NCBI GenBank assembly: GCA_016707425.1
Contig: JADJHU010000001.1
Location: 1-64,000 of the forward strand
Reading direction: 5' to 3'
DNA: 64,000 bases
From: Gammaproteobacteria bacterium
GTDB taxonomy: Bacteria > Pseudomonadota > Gammaproteobacteria > Steroidobacterales > Steroidobacteraceae
Below, piece after piece: positions 43,862 to 52,907 of this stretch. Position numbers and translations under genes: made by a program. Below the pieces are notes generated by a model. That model was given only the letters and a program-made list of their open reading frames with translations, ran no database searches and was not told where the DNA came from. Positions within the stretch are counted from its first letter, which is position 1. Each line of letters starts with the position of its first letter.

Positions 43862-44714
43862 TTACGCCGCGCGGAACTGCCCGAGGAAGCGCAGATCGTT
43901 TTCGTAGAACAGCCGCAGATCGTTCACGCCATAGCGCAGCATTGCCAGGCGATCGATCCCCATGCCGAAGGCGTAGCCGGTATACGTCTCCGGATCGACG
44001 CGGCTGGCGGTGAGCACGTTTGGATGCACCATGCCGCAGCCGGCGATCTCGAGCCAGCCGGAGTGCTTACAGACACGGCACCCCTGTCCTGCGCAGAAGA
44101 CACAGGACATGTCCACTTCGGCCGAGGGCTCCGTGAAGGGGAAATACGAAGGGCGCAGCCGCATGCCGAGATCGCGCTCGAAGAATGCCTCGACAAAACT
44201 GTGCAGCACGGACTTCATGTTGGCAAAGCTGACGTTCTCGCCCACCACGAGCCCTTCGAGCTGCTGGAACATCGGTGAGTGCGTCATGTCGTGATCGCAG
44301 CGATACACGCGACCGGGAGCAATCACGGCAAGCGGCGCCCCGCGCGCGAGCATGGCGCGGATCTGCACCGGCGAGGTATGCGTGCGCAGGAGCCTGCCGT
44401 CCGGAAAATAGAAGGTGTCGTGCATCGCCCGCGCGGGATGGTTCGGCGGGATGTTGAGCGCTTCGAAATTGTGGAAGTCGTCTTCGATCTCGGGCCCGGA
44501 CGCCACCTCGAAGCCTGCGCGACCGAACAGCGCTTCGATGCGCAGGCGCGCCCGCGTGAGCGGATGCAGTCCGCCCACCGAGCGCCTTGAGCTGCTCCGT
44601 GAGCGTCCCTTTCCTGCCGAGCCATCGCACCCGCGCCGCATCGAGCGCGGCAGGATCGGCGCTCGCGGCAATCTCCGCGAGCGCCTGCCCGGCGAGTGCC
44701 TCGAGGTCGCTCAC
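43862..44714 (-). pseudogene. pheS: Phenylalanyl-tRNA synthetase alpha subunit with internal deletion and frame break
   Basis: The GTG start at 44714 opens V-S-D-L-E-A-L-A-G-Q and reads to K-A-L near 44580, matching the first 45 residues of PheS. The sequence then jumps to G-G-L-H-P-L-T-R in a different frame; the rest is intact, including G-P-E-I-E-D-D-F-H-N-F, R-T-H-T-S-P-V-Q-I-R and F-G-M-G-I-D-R-L. Compared with E. coli PheS about 58 residues of the coiled-coil arm linker are missing. The enzyme is essential, so a collapsed assembly is likelier than a real loss. An extra insert with C-V-F-C and C-R-V-C cysteines (about 4 Cys) occurs before the third motif, as in some other bacterial PheS. 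Confidence 0.9.
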
Positions 44715-44718
44715 CGGA

Positions 44719-45084
44719 TCACGCAGCTGCGCCGAGTGCCGCCTTCGCCTGGTTGGCGATCGCCTCGAAGGCGACCGCATCGTTCACTGCGAGCTCCGCA
44801 AGGATCTTGCGGTCGATCTCGACGCCCGCCTTGTTGAGCCCGTCGATCAGCCGGCTGTAGGACAGACCGTAGCCACGTGCTGCGGCATTGATCCGTGCGA
44901 TCCACAGTGCCCGGAACTCACGCTTCCTGGCGCGCCGGTCGCGGTAGGCATACTGCCCCGCCTTGATGACGGCCTGTTTGGCCGTGCGATAGAGCTTGCG
45001 CCGGGCGTTGTAATAGCCCTTCGCCTTGGACAGGACTTTCTTGTGACGGCGGCCTGCCTGCACGCCACGCTTCACTCGTGCCAT
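44719..45084 (-). CDS. rplT: Ribosomal protein L20
   Basis: The 121-residue basic protein starts M-A-R-V-K-R-G-V and carries the L20 segments K-V-L-S-K-A-K-G-Y-Y and R-L-I-D-G-L. L20 also represses its own operon in E. coli. It is third in the infC-rpmI-rplT operon. Confidence 0.97.
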   Translation of the reverse strand: MARVKRGVQAGRRHKKVLSKAKGYYNARRKLYRTAKQAVIKAGQYAYRDRRARKREFRALWIARINAAARGYGLSYSRLIDGLNKAGVEIDRKILAELAVNDAVAFEAIANQAKAALGAAA

Positions 45085-45103
45085 GGGATTCTCCGCTCGT
45101 CAG

Positions 45104-45307
45104 TCAACGCGCATGGGGGAGCAGCTGGTCGAGGCGACCTGTGTCGCTCTCGTGCACCAGGCTCGAGCCACCCGATCTCAGATGGCGTTTGACCTTGCGG
45201 GCCTTGTGGCCGAGGTTGTGGCGACGGCCGGCGGAGTAGCTCTTGTAGCCCTTCGCCGTCTTGCGGAAACGCTTGGCCGCCGCCCGGTTGGTTTTCAACT
45301 TGGGCAT
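45104..45307 (-). CDS. rpmI: Ribosomal protein L35
   Basis: The 67-residue basic protein starts M-P-K-L-K-T-N-R-A-A-A-K-R-F and has the R-R-H-N-L-G-H-K segment. It is 19 bp upstream of rplT. A gap of 149 bp separates it from infC; this GC-rich leader with hairpin-forming segments is where an L20-binding element would lie, but I cannot confirm one by eye. Confidence 0.96.
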   Translation of the reverse strand: MPKLKTNRAAAKRFRKTAKGYKSYSAGRRHNLGHKARKVKRHLRSGGSSLVHESDTGRLDQLLPHAR

Positions 45308-45456
45308 GTCATCACTCCTGTTCTCATAGCCCGGGTCGCAGAGTCCCTCGCCTCGCAGGAGGATCTCGCTTGCCGGCGGAGCGGCACCGCAGCGGGGCGC
45401 CCGGGTGCGCCTCGCCTCGATCCCGCCCACTCCTTGGGTCGAGCAGCGCCTGCGCG

Positions 45457-45981
45457 CTACTTCTTCTTTGGTGCCACCACCATGACCATCTGCCTGCCTT
45501 CCATGAGCGGGTTCTGCTCGACCACGCCCACTCCGACGAGGTCTGTCACCACCCGATCCAGAAGCTTCCGTCCGATGTCCTGGTGCACCATCTCGCGGCC
45601 TCGGAAACGCAGGGTCACCTTGGCCTTGTCGCCCTCGGCGAGGAAGCGGTTCAGATTACGCAGCTTCACCTGGTAATCCGCCTCCTCCGTGCCAGGGCGG
45701 AATTTGACTTCCTTGACCTGCACCTGCTTCTGCTTGCGCTTGGCCGAGTGGGCTTTCTTGTTCTGTTCGAAGAGGAACTTCCCGTAGTCCATCACCCTCA
45801 CGACGGGTGGCTCAGCCATGGGAGACACTTCGACCAGATCGAGTCCCGCGTCGGTTGCCATCTGTAGCGCCTCGAACCGGGTCATGACCCCGGCCTGCGC
45901 CCCGTCCGGCCCGATCACCCGCACCTGGGGCGAGGTGATTTCGTCGTTGCGCCGGACACGCTTCGCTGCTGCAGTTGCTAT
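45457..45981 (-). CDS. infC: Translation initiation factor IF-3, AUA start
   Basis: This 174-residue IF-3 has the N-domain R-R-N-D-E-I-T-S-P-Q-V-R-V-I and C-domain K-E-V-K-F-R-P-G motifs. The real start is the rare codon ATA at 45981-45979, three bases after the thrS stop and 7 bases after GGAGGA, reading I/M-A-T-A-A-A-K-R-V. No ATG, GTG or TTG lies in frame between the upstream stop and N-D-E-I-T. A rare start codon is how IF-3 represses its own translation in E. coli (AUU there). Confidence 0.93.
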   Translation of the reverse strand: MATAAAKRVRRNDEITSPQVRVIGPDGAQAGVMTRFEALQMATDAGLDLVEVSPMAEPPVVRVMDYGKFLFEQNKKAHSAKRKQKQVQVKEVKFRPGTEEADYQVKLRNLNRFLAEGDKAKVTLRFRGREMVHQDIGRKLLDRVVTDLVGVGVVEQNPLMEGRQMVMVVAPKKK

Positions 45982-45984
45982 AAG

Positions 45985-47913
45985 TCAGTCCTCCAAAGTT
46001 CTGCGCCCGCGGCTCTCGAGCTCGATGTGCAGGCGTTCAGCAAACGCCTGCGGCGTCATCGTGCCCAGATCCTTGCCGCTTCTCGTGCGCACGGAAAGCA
46101 GGTTTGCTGCCACTTCCTTGTCCCCCGCCACCAGCAGGTACGGGACGCGTTGCAGCGTATGTTCGCGAATCTTAAAGCCCACCTTCTCGTTCCGCAAGTC
46201 GGCTTCGACCCGAAGGCCCTGATTTTTCAGTGTTTCTGTGACCTGCCGGACGTAGGGCTCCTGCCGCTCGGTGATGTTCAGGATCTCGGCCTGCACAGGA
46301 GCCAGCCAGGCCGGCAGCCGCCCGGCGTGATGTTCCAGCAGAATCCCGTAGAAGCGCTCGAGCGATCCGAAGATCGCCCGATGCAGCATCACGGGAATGC
46401 GCTTCTGGCTGTGCTCATCGATGTAGTGGGCACCCAGACGACCCGGAAGGTTCAGGTCGACCTGCCAGGTGCCGCACTGCCAGTCACGCCCGATGGCGTC
46501 CTTCAGCACGAACTCGAGCTTCGGGCCGTAGAACGCACCCTCGCCCGGGTTGAGCGTGTAGTCGAGCCCGGCGGCGCGCGTGGCTGTCTTCAGGGCCTCC
46601 TCGGCTCGGGTCCAGACTTCATCGCTGCCGACGCGCTGCGGGGGCCGATCGGAGAACTTCACCGAGACGTCCTCGAAGCCGAAGTCGCGATAGATCGCCA
46701 TGAGCAGCTCGATGCCCCGTACCGTCTCCGCGGTGATCTGCTCCTCCGTGACGAAGATGTGCGCATCGTCCTGCGTGAAGGCACGGACCCGCATCAGACC
46801 ATGCAGTGCGCCCGAGGGTTCGTAGCGGTGCACCTTGCCGAATTCCGCGAGCCGCACCGGAAGGTCGCGGTAGCTGCGGATGCCCTGCCGGAAGAGCTGT
46901 ACGTGACCGGGGCAGTTCATGGGCTTGATGGCATAGCTGCGCTCGTCCGGCGTCCGGGTGAGAAACATGTTCTCGCCAAACTTCTCCAGATGGCCCGACT
47001 GACGCCAGAGCTCGACATCCATGATCTCGGGGGCACTGACCTCCTGATAGCCCGCGGCCGCCTGCTTCTCGCGCATATAGGCGATGAGCGCCTGGAACAC
47101 CACCCAGCCCTTCGGGTGCCAGAACACGGCGCCCGGGGCCTCCTCCTGGAAATGAAACAGGTCGAGCTCGCGGCCGATACGCCGGTGGTCGCGCTTCTCC
47201 GCCTCCTCGAGGCGATGCAGATGTTCCTTGAGATCCTTCTCGTTCGCCCAGGCCGTGCCGTAGATGCGCTGCAGCATCTCGTTGCGCGAGTCGCCACGCC
47301 AGTAGGCTCCCGCGACCTTCATGAGCTTGAAGGCCTTGAGTTTCCCTGTCGACGGGACGTGCGGGCCGCGGCACAGGTCGACCCAGTCACCCTGGCCGTA
47401 CAGGCTGATCGCGTCCGTCTCCGGAATGCTGCCGATGATCTCGGCCTTGTAGCGCTCGCCCAGACCCTCGAAGAAGTGCACAGCCTCGTCGCGCGCCATC
47501 GTCCGGCGGCGCACCGGCTGGTCTGCGCGCGCGAGCTCGCGCATCTTCGCCTCGATCGCCTCGATATCCTCGGGCGTGAAGGCACGTTTGTACGCGAAGT
47601 CGTAATAGAACCCGTCCTCGATCACCGGACCGATCGTCACCTGGGCATCCGGAAACAGCGCCTTCACCGCCTGCGCAAGCAGGTGCGCCGTCGAATGGCG
47701 CAGGATCTCGAGACCATCCGGGTCCCTGTCGGTGACGATCGCAACCCGGGCATCCGTCTCGATGCGAAAGGACGTGTCGACCAAGACGCCATTCACGCGA
47801 CCCGCAAGAGCCGCCTTGCGCAGCCCGGCACCGATGCTCGCAGCCACTTCTTCGACCGTGACGGGGCCCTCGAAGGTGCGCTGCGCACCGTCGGGCAGGG
47901 TAATGACGGGCAT
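45985..47913 (-). CDS. thrS: Threonyl-tRNA synthetase
   Basis: The 642-residue enzyme has the same length as E. coli ThrS: N-terminal TGS domain (1-62), second editing domain with H-S-T-A-H-L-L (about 77), the class II core with zinc-ligand motif M-N-C-P-G-H and D-D-A-H-I-F, and the anticodon domain. The ATG at 47913 begins M-P-V-I-T-L-P-D-G. It follows the DksA-like gene by 2 bp. Confidence 0.95.
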   Translation of the reverse strand: MPVITLPDGAQRTFEGPVTVEEVAASIGAGLRKAALAGRVNGVLVDTSFRIETDARVAIVTDRDPDGLEILRHSTAHLLAQAVKALFPDAQVTIGPVIEDGFYYDFAYKRAFTPEDIEAIEAKMRELARADQPVRRRTMARDEAVHFFEGLGERYKAEIIGSIPETDAISLYGQGDWVDLCRGPHVPSTGKLKAFKLMKVAGAYWRGDSRNEMLQRIYGTAWANEKDLKEHLHRLEEAEKRDHRRIGRELDLFHFQEEAPGAVFWHPKGWVVFQALIAYMREKQAAAGYQEVSAPEIMDVELWRQSGHLEKFGENMFLTRTPDERSYAIKPMNCPGHVQLFRQGIRSYRDLPVRLAEFGKVHRYEPSGALHGLMRVRAFTQDDAHIFVTEEQITAETVRGIELLMAIYRDFGFEDVSVKFSDRPPQRVGSDEVWTRAEEALKTATRAAGLDYTLNPGEGAFYGPKLEFVLKDAIGRDWQCGTWQVDLNLPGRLGAHYIDEHSQKRIPVMLHRAIFGSLERFYGILLEHHAGRLPAWLAPVQAEILNITERQEPYVRQVTETLKNQGLRVEADLRNEKVGFKIREHTLQRVPYLLVAGDKEVAANLLSVRTRSGKDLGTMTPQAFAERLHIELESRGRRTLED

Positions 47914-47915
47914 GC

Positions 47916-48254
47916 TCAGCGCCTGGCTGCGCGCGCACAGGCCGCACAGCGCTCGGCATGCGGCACCGCCTCGAGTCGCTCGGCGTCGATTTCCGCACCG
48001 CAGCGTGTGCAATAGCCGTACTCACCACGATCGAGCCGCAAGATCGCCCGACTGATCTGCTCCAGCTCCTCCTTGGCGGACAGCTCGATCGCGCCCAGCA
48101 CATCGTCATTCTCGCGCTGCGTCGCCTGCTCGGCGAAATCCGGGCTCAGCGCTTCATTCTGGCGCTGGAGGTCGGCGCGCACACGCTGCGCGCGGGCCTG
48201 CAACTCCGCACGGCGGGCGAGCAGTCGTTCTCGAACGGCTCCATCGGTCACCAT
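47916..48254 (-). CDS. DksA/TraR-family zinc-finger protein
   Basis: This 112-residue protein has a coiled coil with an acidic tip (D-F-A-E-Q-A, about residues 45-50) and a four-cysteine zinc finger C-T-R-C ... C-A-A-C. Proteins of this family enter the RNA-polymerase secondary channel. The ATG at 48254 follows AGGAGA. Its stop is 2 bp before the thrS start (TGAGCATG), so thrS translation is likely coupled. It is a shorter relative of DksA. Confidence 0.85.
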   Translation of the reverse strand: MVTDGAVRERLLARRAELQARAQRVRADLQRQNEALSPDFAEQATQRENDDVLGAIELSAKEELEQISRAILRLDRGEYGYCTRCGAEIDAERLEAVPHAERCAACARAARR

Positions 48255-48364
48255 CGTCTCCTGTCCACCTCGGGGGGCTCCCCGGGCGAGTCGCATTGCG
48301 CCCCGCCTCGTATAATCCAGTGTAAACCCTCGCTATGGTCCCTGCTTGCGCCAGAGAGGTATCC

Positions 48365-49330
48365 ATGACCCGCCTGCGAACCCTTCTCGTCACCGTACGC
48401 GACCCGCTCGAGCCGCCCGTCCAGGCGCTCGCCAGGGCCGCAAGCCTTGCGCGTCACAGCGGTGCCCGCATCGAGCTCTTCCACGCCGTGACCGGGTTCG
48501 CGCCTGGCGAGGCCACGCACCGCCACAGCGGACGGGGTCCGGCCCGGTCACTCCTCGCGAGCGTCACCGAGACACGCCGCACGCAGCTCGAAGGCATCGC
48601 GCGCCATCGTGTCCTGCGTGATGTCGAGACGAGCTGCCACGCGTCCTGGGACTCCCCCGCCCACGAGGCCATCGTCAGACGGGCGCGCACAGTCGAGGCG
48701 GACCTCGTGGTCGCCGAATGTCACGCACACCACGTCGGGTCCCGCTGGTTCCTGACCAACACCGACTGGGAGCTGATCCGGCTCTGCCCGATACCGCTTC
48801 TGCTTGCCAAGAGCACGCGAGCCTACGACCGTCCGCGAATCGTGGTGGCCCTCGACCCCCAGCATGCCCACGACAAGCCCGGCCACCTCGATCGCAGCCT
48901 CCTCGAGGCGGCCCGACTCCTGGCGCGCGAGCTCGACGGAGAAGTCCACGCGGCCCACGCCTATATGCCGCTCGCGACGACGGTGCCGGCGGCCATGCCC
49001 ATGCCGGTGCCGACCTGGGTGCCAGACGATGCGACCGAGGTGCACCGCCAGCGGATCTCCGACGCCTTCGATCGCGTGGCGAGCCTGGGGCGGATTCCGC
49101 GGGCGCGGCGGCACCTGCTGCCCGGCCCCACCGCAAGCGAGCTCGAAGCGCTCACCCGCCGCCTGCGGGCCCAGATCCTCGTGATGGGCGCAGTCTCCCG
49201 CTCGGGGATCAAGCGCCTCTTCATCGGGAGCACCGCCGAGCGCCTGCTCGATCACGTCCCCTGCGATGTGCTGATCGTGAAGCCCCACGGCTTCCGATCG
49301 CCGGTGCCGGTGAGGAGACGGAGTGCGTGA
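48365..49330 (+). CDS. Universal stress protein, tandem Usp domains
   Basis: This 321-residue protein has two Usp domains; the second ends in G-A-V-S-R-S-G-I-K-R-L-F-I-G-S-T-A-E, nearly the same as the Usp at 1105. The architecture matches UspE. ATG 48365 follows AGAGG. It is divergent from the DksA-like/thrS genes. It is a third tandem Usp gene in the window, outside the island. Confidence 0.87.
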   Translation: MTRLRTLLVTVRDPLEPPVQALARAASLARHSGARIELFHAVTGFAPGEATHRHSGRGPARSLLASVTETRRTQLEGIARHRVLRDVETSCHASWDSPAHEAIVRRARTVEADLVVAECHAHHVGSRWFLTNTDWELIRLCPIPLLLAKSTRAYDRPRIVVALDPQHAHDKPGHLDRSLLEAARLLARELDGEVHAAHAYMPLATTVPAAMPMPVPTWVPDDATEVHRQRISDAFDRVASLGRIPRARRHLLPGPTASELEALTRRLRAQILVMGAVSRSGIKRLFIGSTAERLLDHVPCDVLIVKPHGFRSPVPVRRRSA

Positions 49331-49346
49331 GCCCGCACCAGGGAGA

Positions 49347-49421
49347 TGGTAGGCGCGAGTGGGATCGAACCACCGACCACTTCCATGTCAAGGAAGTGCT
49401 CTACCACTGAGCTACGCGCCT
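49347..49421 (-). tRNA. tRNA-Val (GAC)
   Basis: A 75-base cloverleaf with acceptor AGGCGCG/CGCGCCT, anticodon loop TTGACAT (anticodon GAC), T-arm GTTCGATCC and an encoded CCA. The arms match bacterial tRNA-Val(GAC). Confidence 0.95.
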
Positions 49422-49491
49422 GCCGAGGCGGAGGGCGCGAAACGATACCCGAGGGCCCGTATCGAGGCAAGCTGCGAGTCCACAGTACCCG

Positions 49492-51537
49492 CTATCCCGC
49501 CACCGCCCCCGGCAGCCCGAGCTCCTGACGCTTGAGCTGCGCAATGCGGTCGCGCAGCCGTGCTGCCTCCTCGAACTCGAGATTGCGCGCGCGACGATAC
49601 ATCTCCACCTCGAGCTTGCGGATCCGGCGCACGATCAGCTCAGGCCGCAGCCCGCCGGGCGCCTCGTCCTCCGTCCCCGGTGCGCTGCGCGCGTGCGCAC
49701 CGCCGGCCGACGAAGTCACTTCGGTGCGCGCACCCTCCATGATGTCCACCACCGGCTTGCGGATGCCCTGCGGGGTGATGCCGTGGGCCGTGTTGAACTC
49801 GATCTGTCGCCGCCGGCGCCGGTCGGTCTCCCCGATTGCGCGCTGCATGGAGCCCGTGACGGTGTCCGCGTAGAGGATCGCGCGGCCGTTGAGATTGCGC
49901 GCGGCACGCCCGATCGTCTGGATGAGCGAATTCTCCGAGCGCAGGAAGCCTTCCTTGTCGGCATCGAGGATCGCCACCAGCGCGACCTCGGGCATGTCGA
50001 GCCCCTCCCGCAGGAGGTTGATGCCCACCAGCACATCGAAGACCCCGCGACGCAGGTCGCGGATGATCTCGGTACGCTCCACCGTCTCCACGTCGGCGTG
50101 CAGATAGCGCACCCTGACGCCGTGCTCGTGCAGATACTCGGTGAGATCCTCGGCCATGCGCTTCGTGAGCGTCGTGATCAGCACCCGCTCGTCGCGCGCG
50201 ACGCAGCGGTTGATCTCGGAGAGCACGTCATCCACCTGGCTGCGCACGGGTCGCACCTCGATCGGCGGATCGGTGAGCCCGGTGGGCCGCACCACCTGCT
50301 CGACGACCTGCCCCGAGTGGCGCAGCTCGTAGGGCCCCGGGGTCGCCGAGACGAAGATGGTCTGCGGCGCCAGCGCCTCCCATTCCTCGAATCTGAGCGG
50401 TCGGTTGTCGAGTGCCGACGGCAGGCGAAACCCGTATTCGACCAGTGTCTCCTTGCGCGAGCGGTCACCACGATACATGCCGCCGAGCTGCGGGATCGTC
50501 TGGTGGCTCTCGTCGACCACGAGCAGGGCGTTATCGGGTAGGTAGTCGAAGAGGCACGGCGGCGGCTCGCCGGGTGCGCGCCCGGACAGATAGCGCGAGT
50601 AGTTTTCGATCCCTGAGCAGTAGCCCACTTCCTTCATCATCTCGAGATCGAACAGGGTGCGCTGCTCGAGGCGCTGGGCTTCGAGGAGCTTGTCCGCCGC
50701 GCGCAGATCCTGGAGCCGGTCGTGCAGCTCATCACGAATGTGGTCGACGGCGCCGAGGAGACGGTCTCTGGGCGTCACGTAATGCGTGCCGGGATACACG
50801 GTGTAGCGCGGCGGGCGACGCAGGATCTCCCCCGTGAGGGGATCGAAGAGCGCAACCGAATCGATCACGTCGTCGAAGAGCTCGACACGCACCGCTTCCC
50901 GCTCGGACTCCGCCGGGAAGATGTCGATGACGTCGCCGCGCACGCGGTAGCTGCCCTGCACGAGGTCGAGGTCGTTGCGCGTGTACTGCATGTCGGCGAG
51001 GCGCCGCAGCAGCGCGCGCTGCTCGAGGCGGTCGCCACGCTTCAGGTGCAGCACCATCTCGAGGTAGGCTGCCGGGTCCCCGAGGCCGTAGATCGAAGAC
51101 ACGGTGGCCACGATGATGACATCGCGCCGCTCGAGCAGCGCCTTCGTCGCCGAGAGCCGCATCTGCTCGATGTGCTCGTTGATCGAGGCATCCTTCTCGA
51201 TGTACGTGTCGCTCGAGGGCACATACGCCTCGGGCTGGTAGTAGTCATAGTAGGAGACGAAATACTCGACGGCATTGTTCGGGAAGAACTCCCGGAACTC
51301 GCCGTAGAGTTGGGCCGCGAGCGTCTTGTTGTGCGCCAGCACCATGGTCGGGCGCTGCACGCGCTGAATGACGAAGGCGACGGTTGCCGTCTTGCCGCTG
51401 CCCGTGACGCCGAGCAGCGTCTGGTGCGCGAGCCCGCCTTCCAGTCCTTCGACGAGCCTGGCGATGGCCTCGGGCTGGTCACCCGCCGGGGCATAGCCGG
51501 CACGGAGATCGAAGAGTCGCGTATCCGTCTCATCCAC
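49492..51537 (-). CDS. uvrB: Excinuclease ABC subunit B
   Basis: The 681-residue protein has Walker A G-V-T-G-S-G-K-T at 43-50, the beta-hairpin Y-Y-D-Y-Y-Q-P-E-A-Y, D-E-S-H in motif II, Q-T-I-G-R-A-A-R-N in motif VI and a C-terminal UVR domain that binds UvrC. The GTG start at 51537 (M-D-E-T-D-T-R-L-F-D-L) is chosen by the family N-terminus; the longer frame is spurious. The protein verifies damage in nucleotide-excision repair. No LexA box was recognised upstream. Confidence 0.95.
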   Translation of the reverse strand: MDETDTRLFDLRAGYAPAGDQPEAIARLVEGLEGGLAHQTLLGVTGSGKTATVAFVIQRVQRPTMVLAHNKTLAAQLYGEFREFFPNNAVEYFVSYYDYYQPEAYVPSSDTYIEKDASINEHIEQMRLSATKALLERRDVIIVATVSSIYGLGDPAAYLEMVLHLKRGDRLEQRALLRRLADMQYTRNDLDLVQGSYRVRGDVIDIFPAESEREAVRVELFDDVIDSVALFDPLTGEILRRPPRYTVYPGTHYVTPRDRLLGAVDHIRDELHDRLQDLRAADKLLEAQRLEQRTLFDLEMMKEVGYCSGIENYSRYLSGRAPGEPPPCLFDYLPDNALLVVDESHQTIPQLGGMYRGDRSRKETLVEYGFRLPSALDNRPLRFEEWEALAPQTIFVSATPGPYELRHSGQVVEQVVRPTGLTDPPIEVRPVRSQVDDVLSEINRCVARDERVLITTLTKRMAEDLTEYLHEHGVRVRYLHADVETVERTEIIRDLRRGVFDVLVGINLLREGLDMPEVALVAILDADKEGFLRSENSLIQTIGRAARNLNGRAILYADTVTGSMQRAIGETDRRRRRQIEFNTAHGITPQGIRKPVVDIMEGARTEVTSSAGGAHARSAPGTEDEAPGGLRPELIVRRIRKLEVEMYRRARNLEFEEAARLRDRIAQLKRQELGLPGAVAG

Positions 51538-51640
51538 TGGCGAGAGTCCCTGCGCGCCGCCGCAGTGGCAGGCGCGAAAAGTCCGTGAATCGCTTAATAT
51601 AGCGCGCTCCCGCTCAAGCGACTCTCCGGCAGGCTCCTCC

Positions 51641-52846
51641 GTGAACTCATTCGTCTCGCGCCGTGTCCAGCGCGTCAAGCCCTCCCCCACCCTCGCCGTC
51701 ACCGCCCGCGCAGCAAAGCTCAAGGCCGAGGGCAAGGACATCATCGGCCTCGGTGCCGGCGAGCCGGACTTCGATACCCCGGTGCACATTGCCGATGCGG
51801 GCGTCGAGGCCATCCGCAAGGGCTTCACGCGCTACACGAACGTCGATGGCATCAACGAACTGAAGGATGCCATCATCGCCAAGTTCGAGCGCGACAACTC
51901 GATCCGCTATGAGCGCGCGCAGATTCTCGTGTCCACAGGCGCGAAGCAGACCCTCTTCAATCTGTGTATGGCCGTGCTCGATCCGGGTGACGAGGTGATC
52001 GTGCCCTCCCCCTACTGGGTGTCCTACCCCGACATGGCCATGCTCGCCGACGGACTGCCGGTGACACCACAGGCCGGACCGGAGCAGGGCTACAAGATCA
52101 CGCCGCGCCAGCTCGAGGCCGCGATCACGCCCAAGACGCGTCTCGTCCTCCTGAACAGCCCCTGCAACCCGACGGGTGCCGCTTACACGCGCGCGGAGCT
52201 CCGCGCACTCGGTGAGGTGCTCCTGAAGCACCCGCGCATCGTCATCGGCACCGACGACATGTACGAGAAGATTTACTGGGGCACCGAGCCCTTCTGCAGC
52301 CTCCTCACCGCCGTGCCGGAGCTCTACGAGCGCACGGTGACCATCAACGGCTGCTCCAAGGCCTACGCGATGACCGGCTGGCGCATCGGCTACTGCGGCG
52401 GTCCGAGGGAGATCATCACCGCAATGTCGACGATCCAGGGCCAGTCGACCTCCAATGCTGCAAGCATGTGCCAGAGGGCCGCGGTGGCGGCGCTGACCGG
52501 CGACCAGGACTGTGTCGCGCGCATGAACGGGCAGTTCCGCAGGCGCCACGACTTCATCGTCGCGGGGCTCAATGCGCTGCCCGGCGTGTCGTGCCTGCCA
52601 GGCGCCGGCACGTTCTACGCGTTCGCCGACGTGTCGAGAGCCATGGCGGCCCTCGGCTGTCAGGATGACAATGCCTTCGCCGAGCTCCTGCTGAATGGCG
52701 GCGGTGTCGCGGTCGTGCCGGGCTCGGGCTTCGGTGCCCCGGGACACATGCGCCTCTCCTTCGCCTGCAGCATGGAGACACTCGAGAAGGCGCTCGTGCG
52801 CATCCGCAAGGTGCTGGAGCGAGGCGCAGCGCGCCCGAGCGCCTGA
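51641..52846 (+). CDS. Class I (I-gamma) aspartate-type aminotransferase
   Basis: This 401-residue PLP enzyme has G-A-G-E-P-D-F-D near the start, N-S-P-C-N-P-T-G and the Schiff-base lysine K240 in C-S-K-A-Y-A-M-T-G-W-R. The GTG start at 51641 lies 103 bp from the divergent uvrB. Related enzymes transaminate aspartate or aromatic amino acids; specificity cannot be read by eye. uvrB and this gene share the same order in many Gammaproteobacteria. Confidence 0.9.
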   Translation: MNSFVSRRVQRVKPSPTLAVTARAAKLKAEGKDIIGLGAGEPDFDTPVHIADAGVEAIRKGFTRYTNVDGINELKDAIIAKFERDNSIRYERAQILVSTGAKQTLFNLCMAVLDPGDEVIVPSPYWVSYPDMAMLADGLPVTPQAGPEQGYKITPRQLEAAITPKTRLVLLNSPCNPTGAAYTRAELRALGEVLLKHPRIVIGTDDMYEKIYWGTEPFCSLLTAVPELYERTVTINGCSKAYAMTGWRIGYCGGPREIITAMSTIQGQSTSNAASMCQRAAVAALTGDQDCVARMNGQFRRRHDFIVAGLNALPGVSCLPGAGTFYAFADVSRAMAALGCQDDNAFAELLLNGGGVAVVPGSGFGAPGHMRLSFACSMETLEKALVRIRKVLERGAARPSA

Positions 52847-52907
52847 GCGCGCCTCGCGGCAGAGGACGCATCACCGGACCGGCAGCCGTGCTCCCGGGGA
52901 GACTGTC

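Noticed and set aside
45308..45456. L20-binding leader between infC and rpmI
   Set aside because: The gap is GC-rich with possible hairpins, but the specific L20 mimic could not be established by eye.
46027..48015. Plus-strand open frame of 662 codons opposite thrS
   Set aside because: Antisense shadow; thrS on the other strand is complete and conserved.
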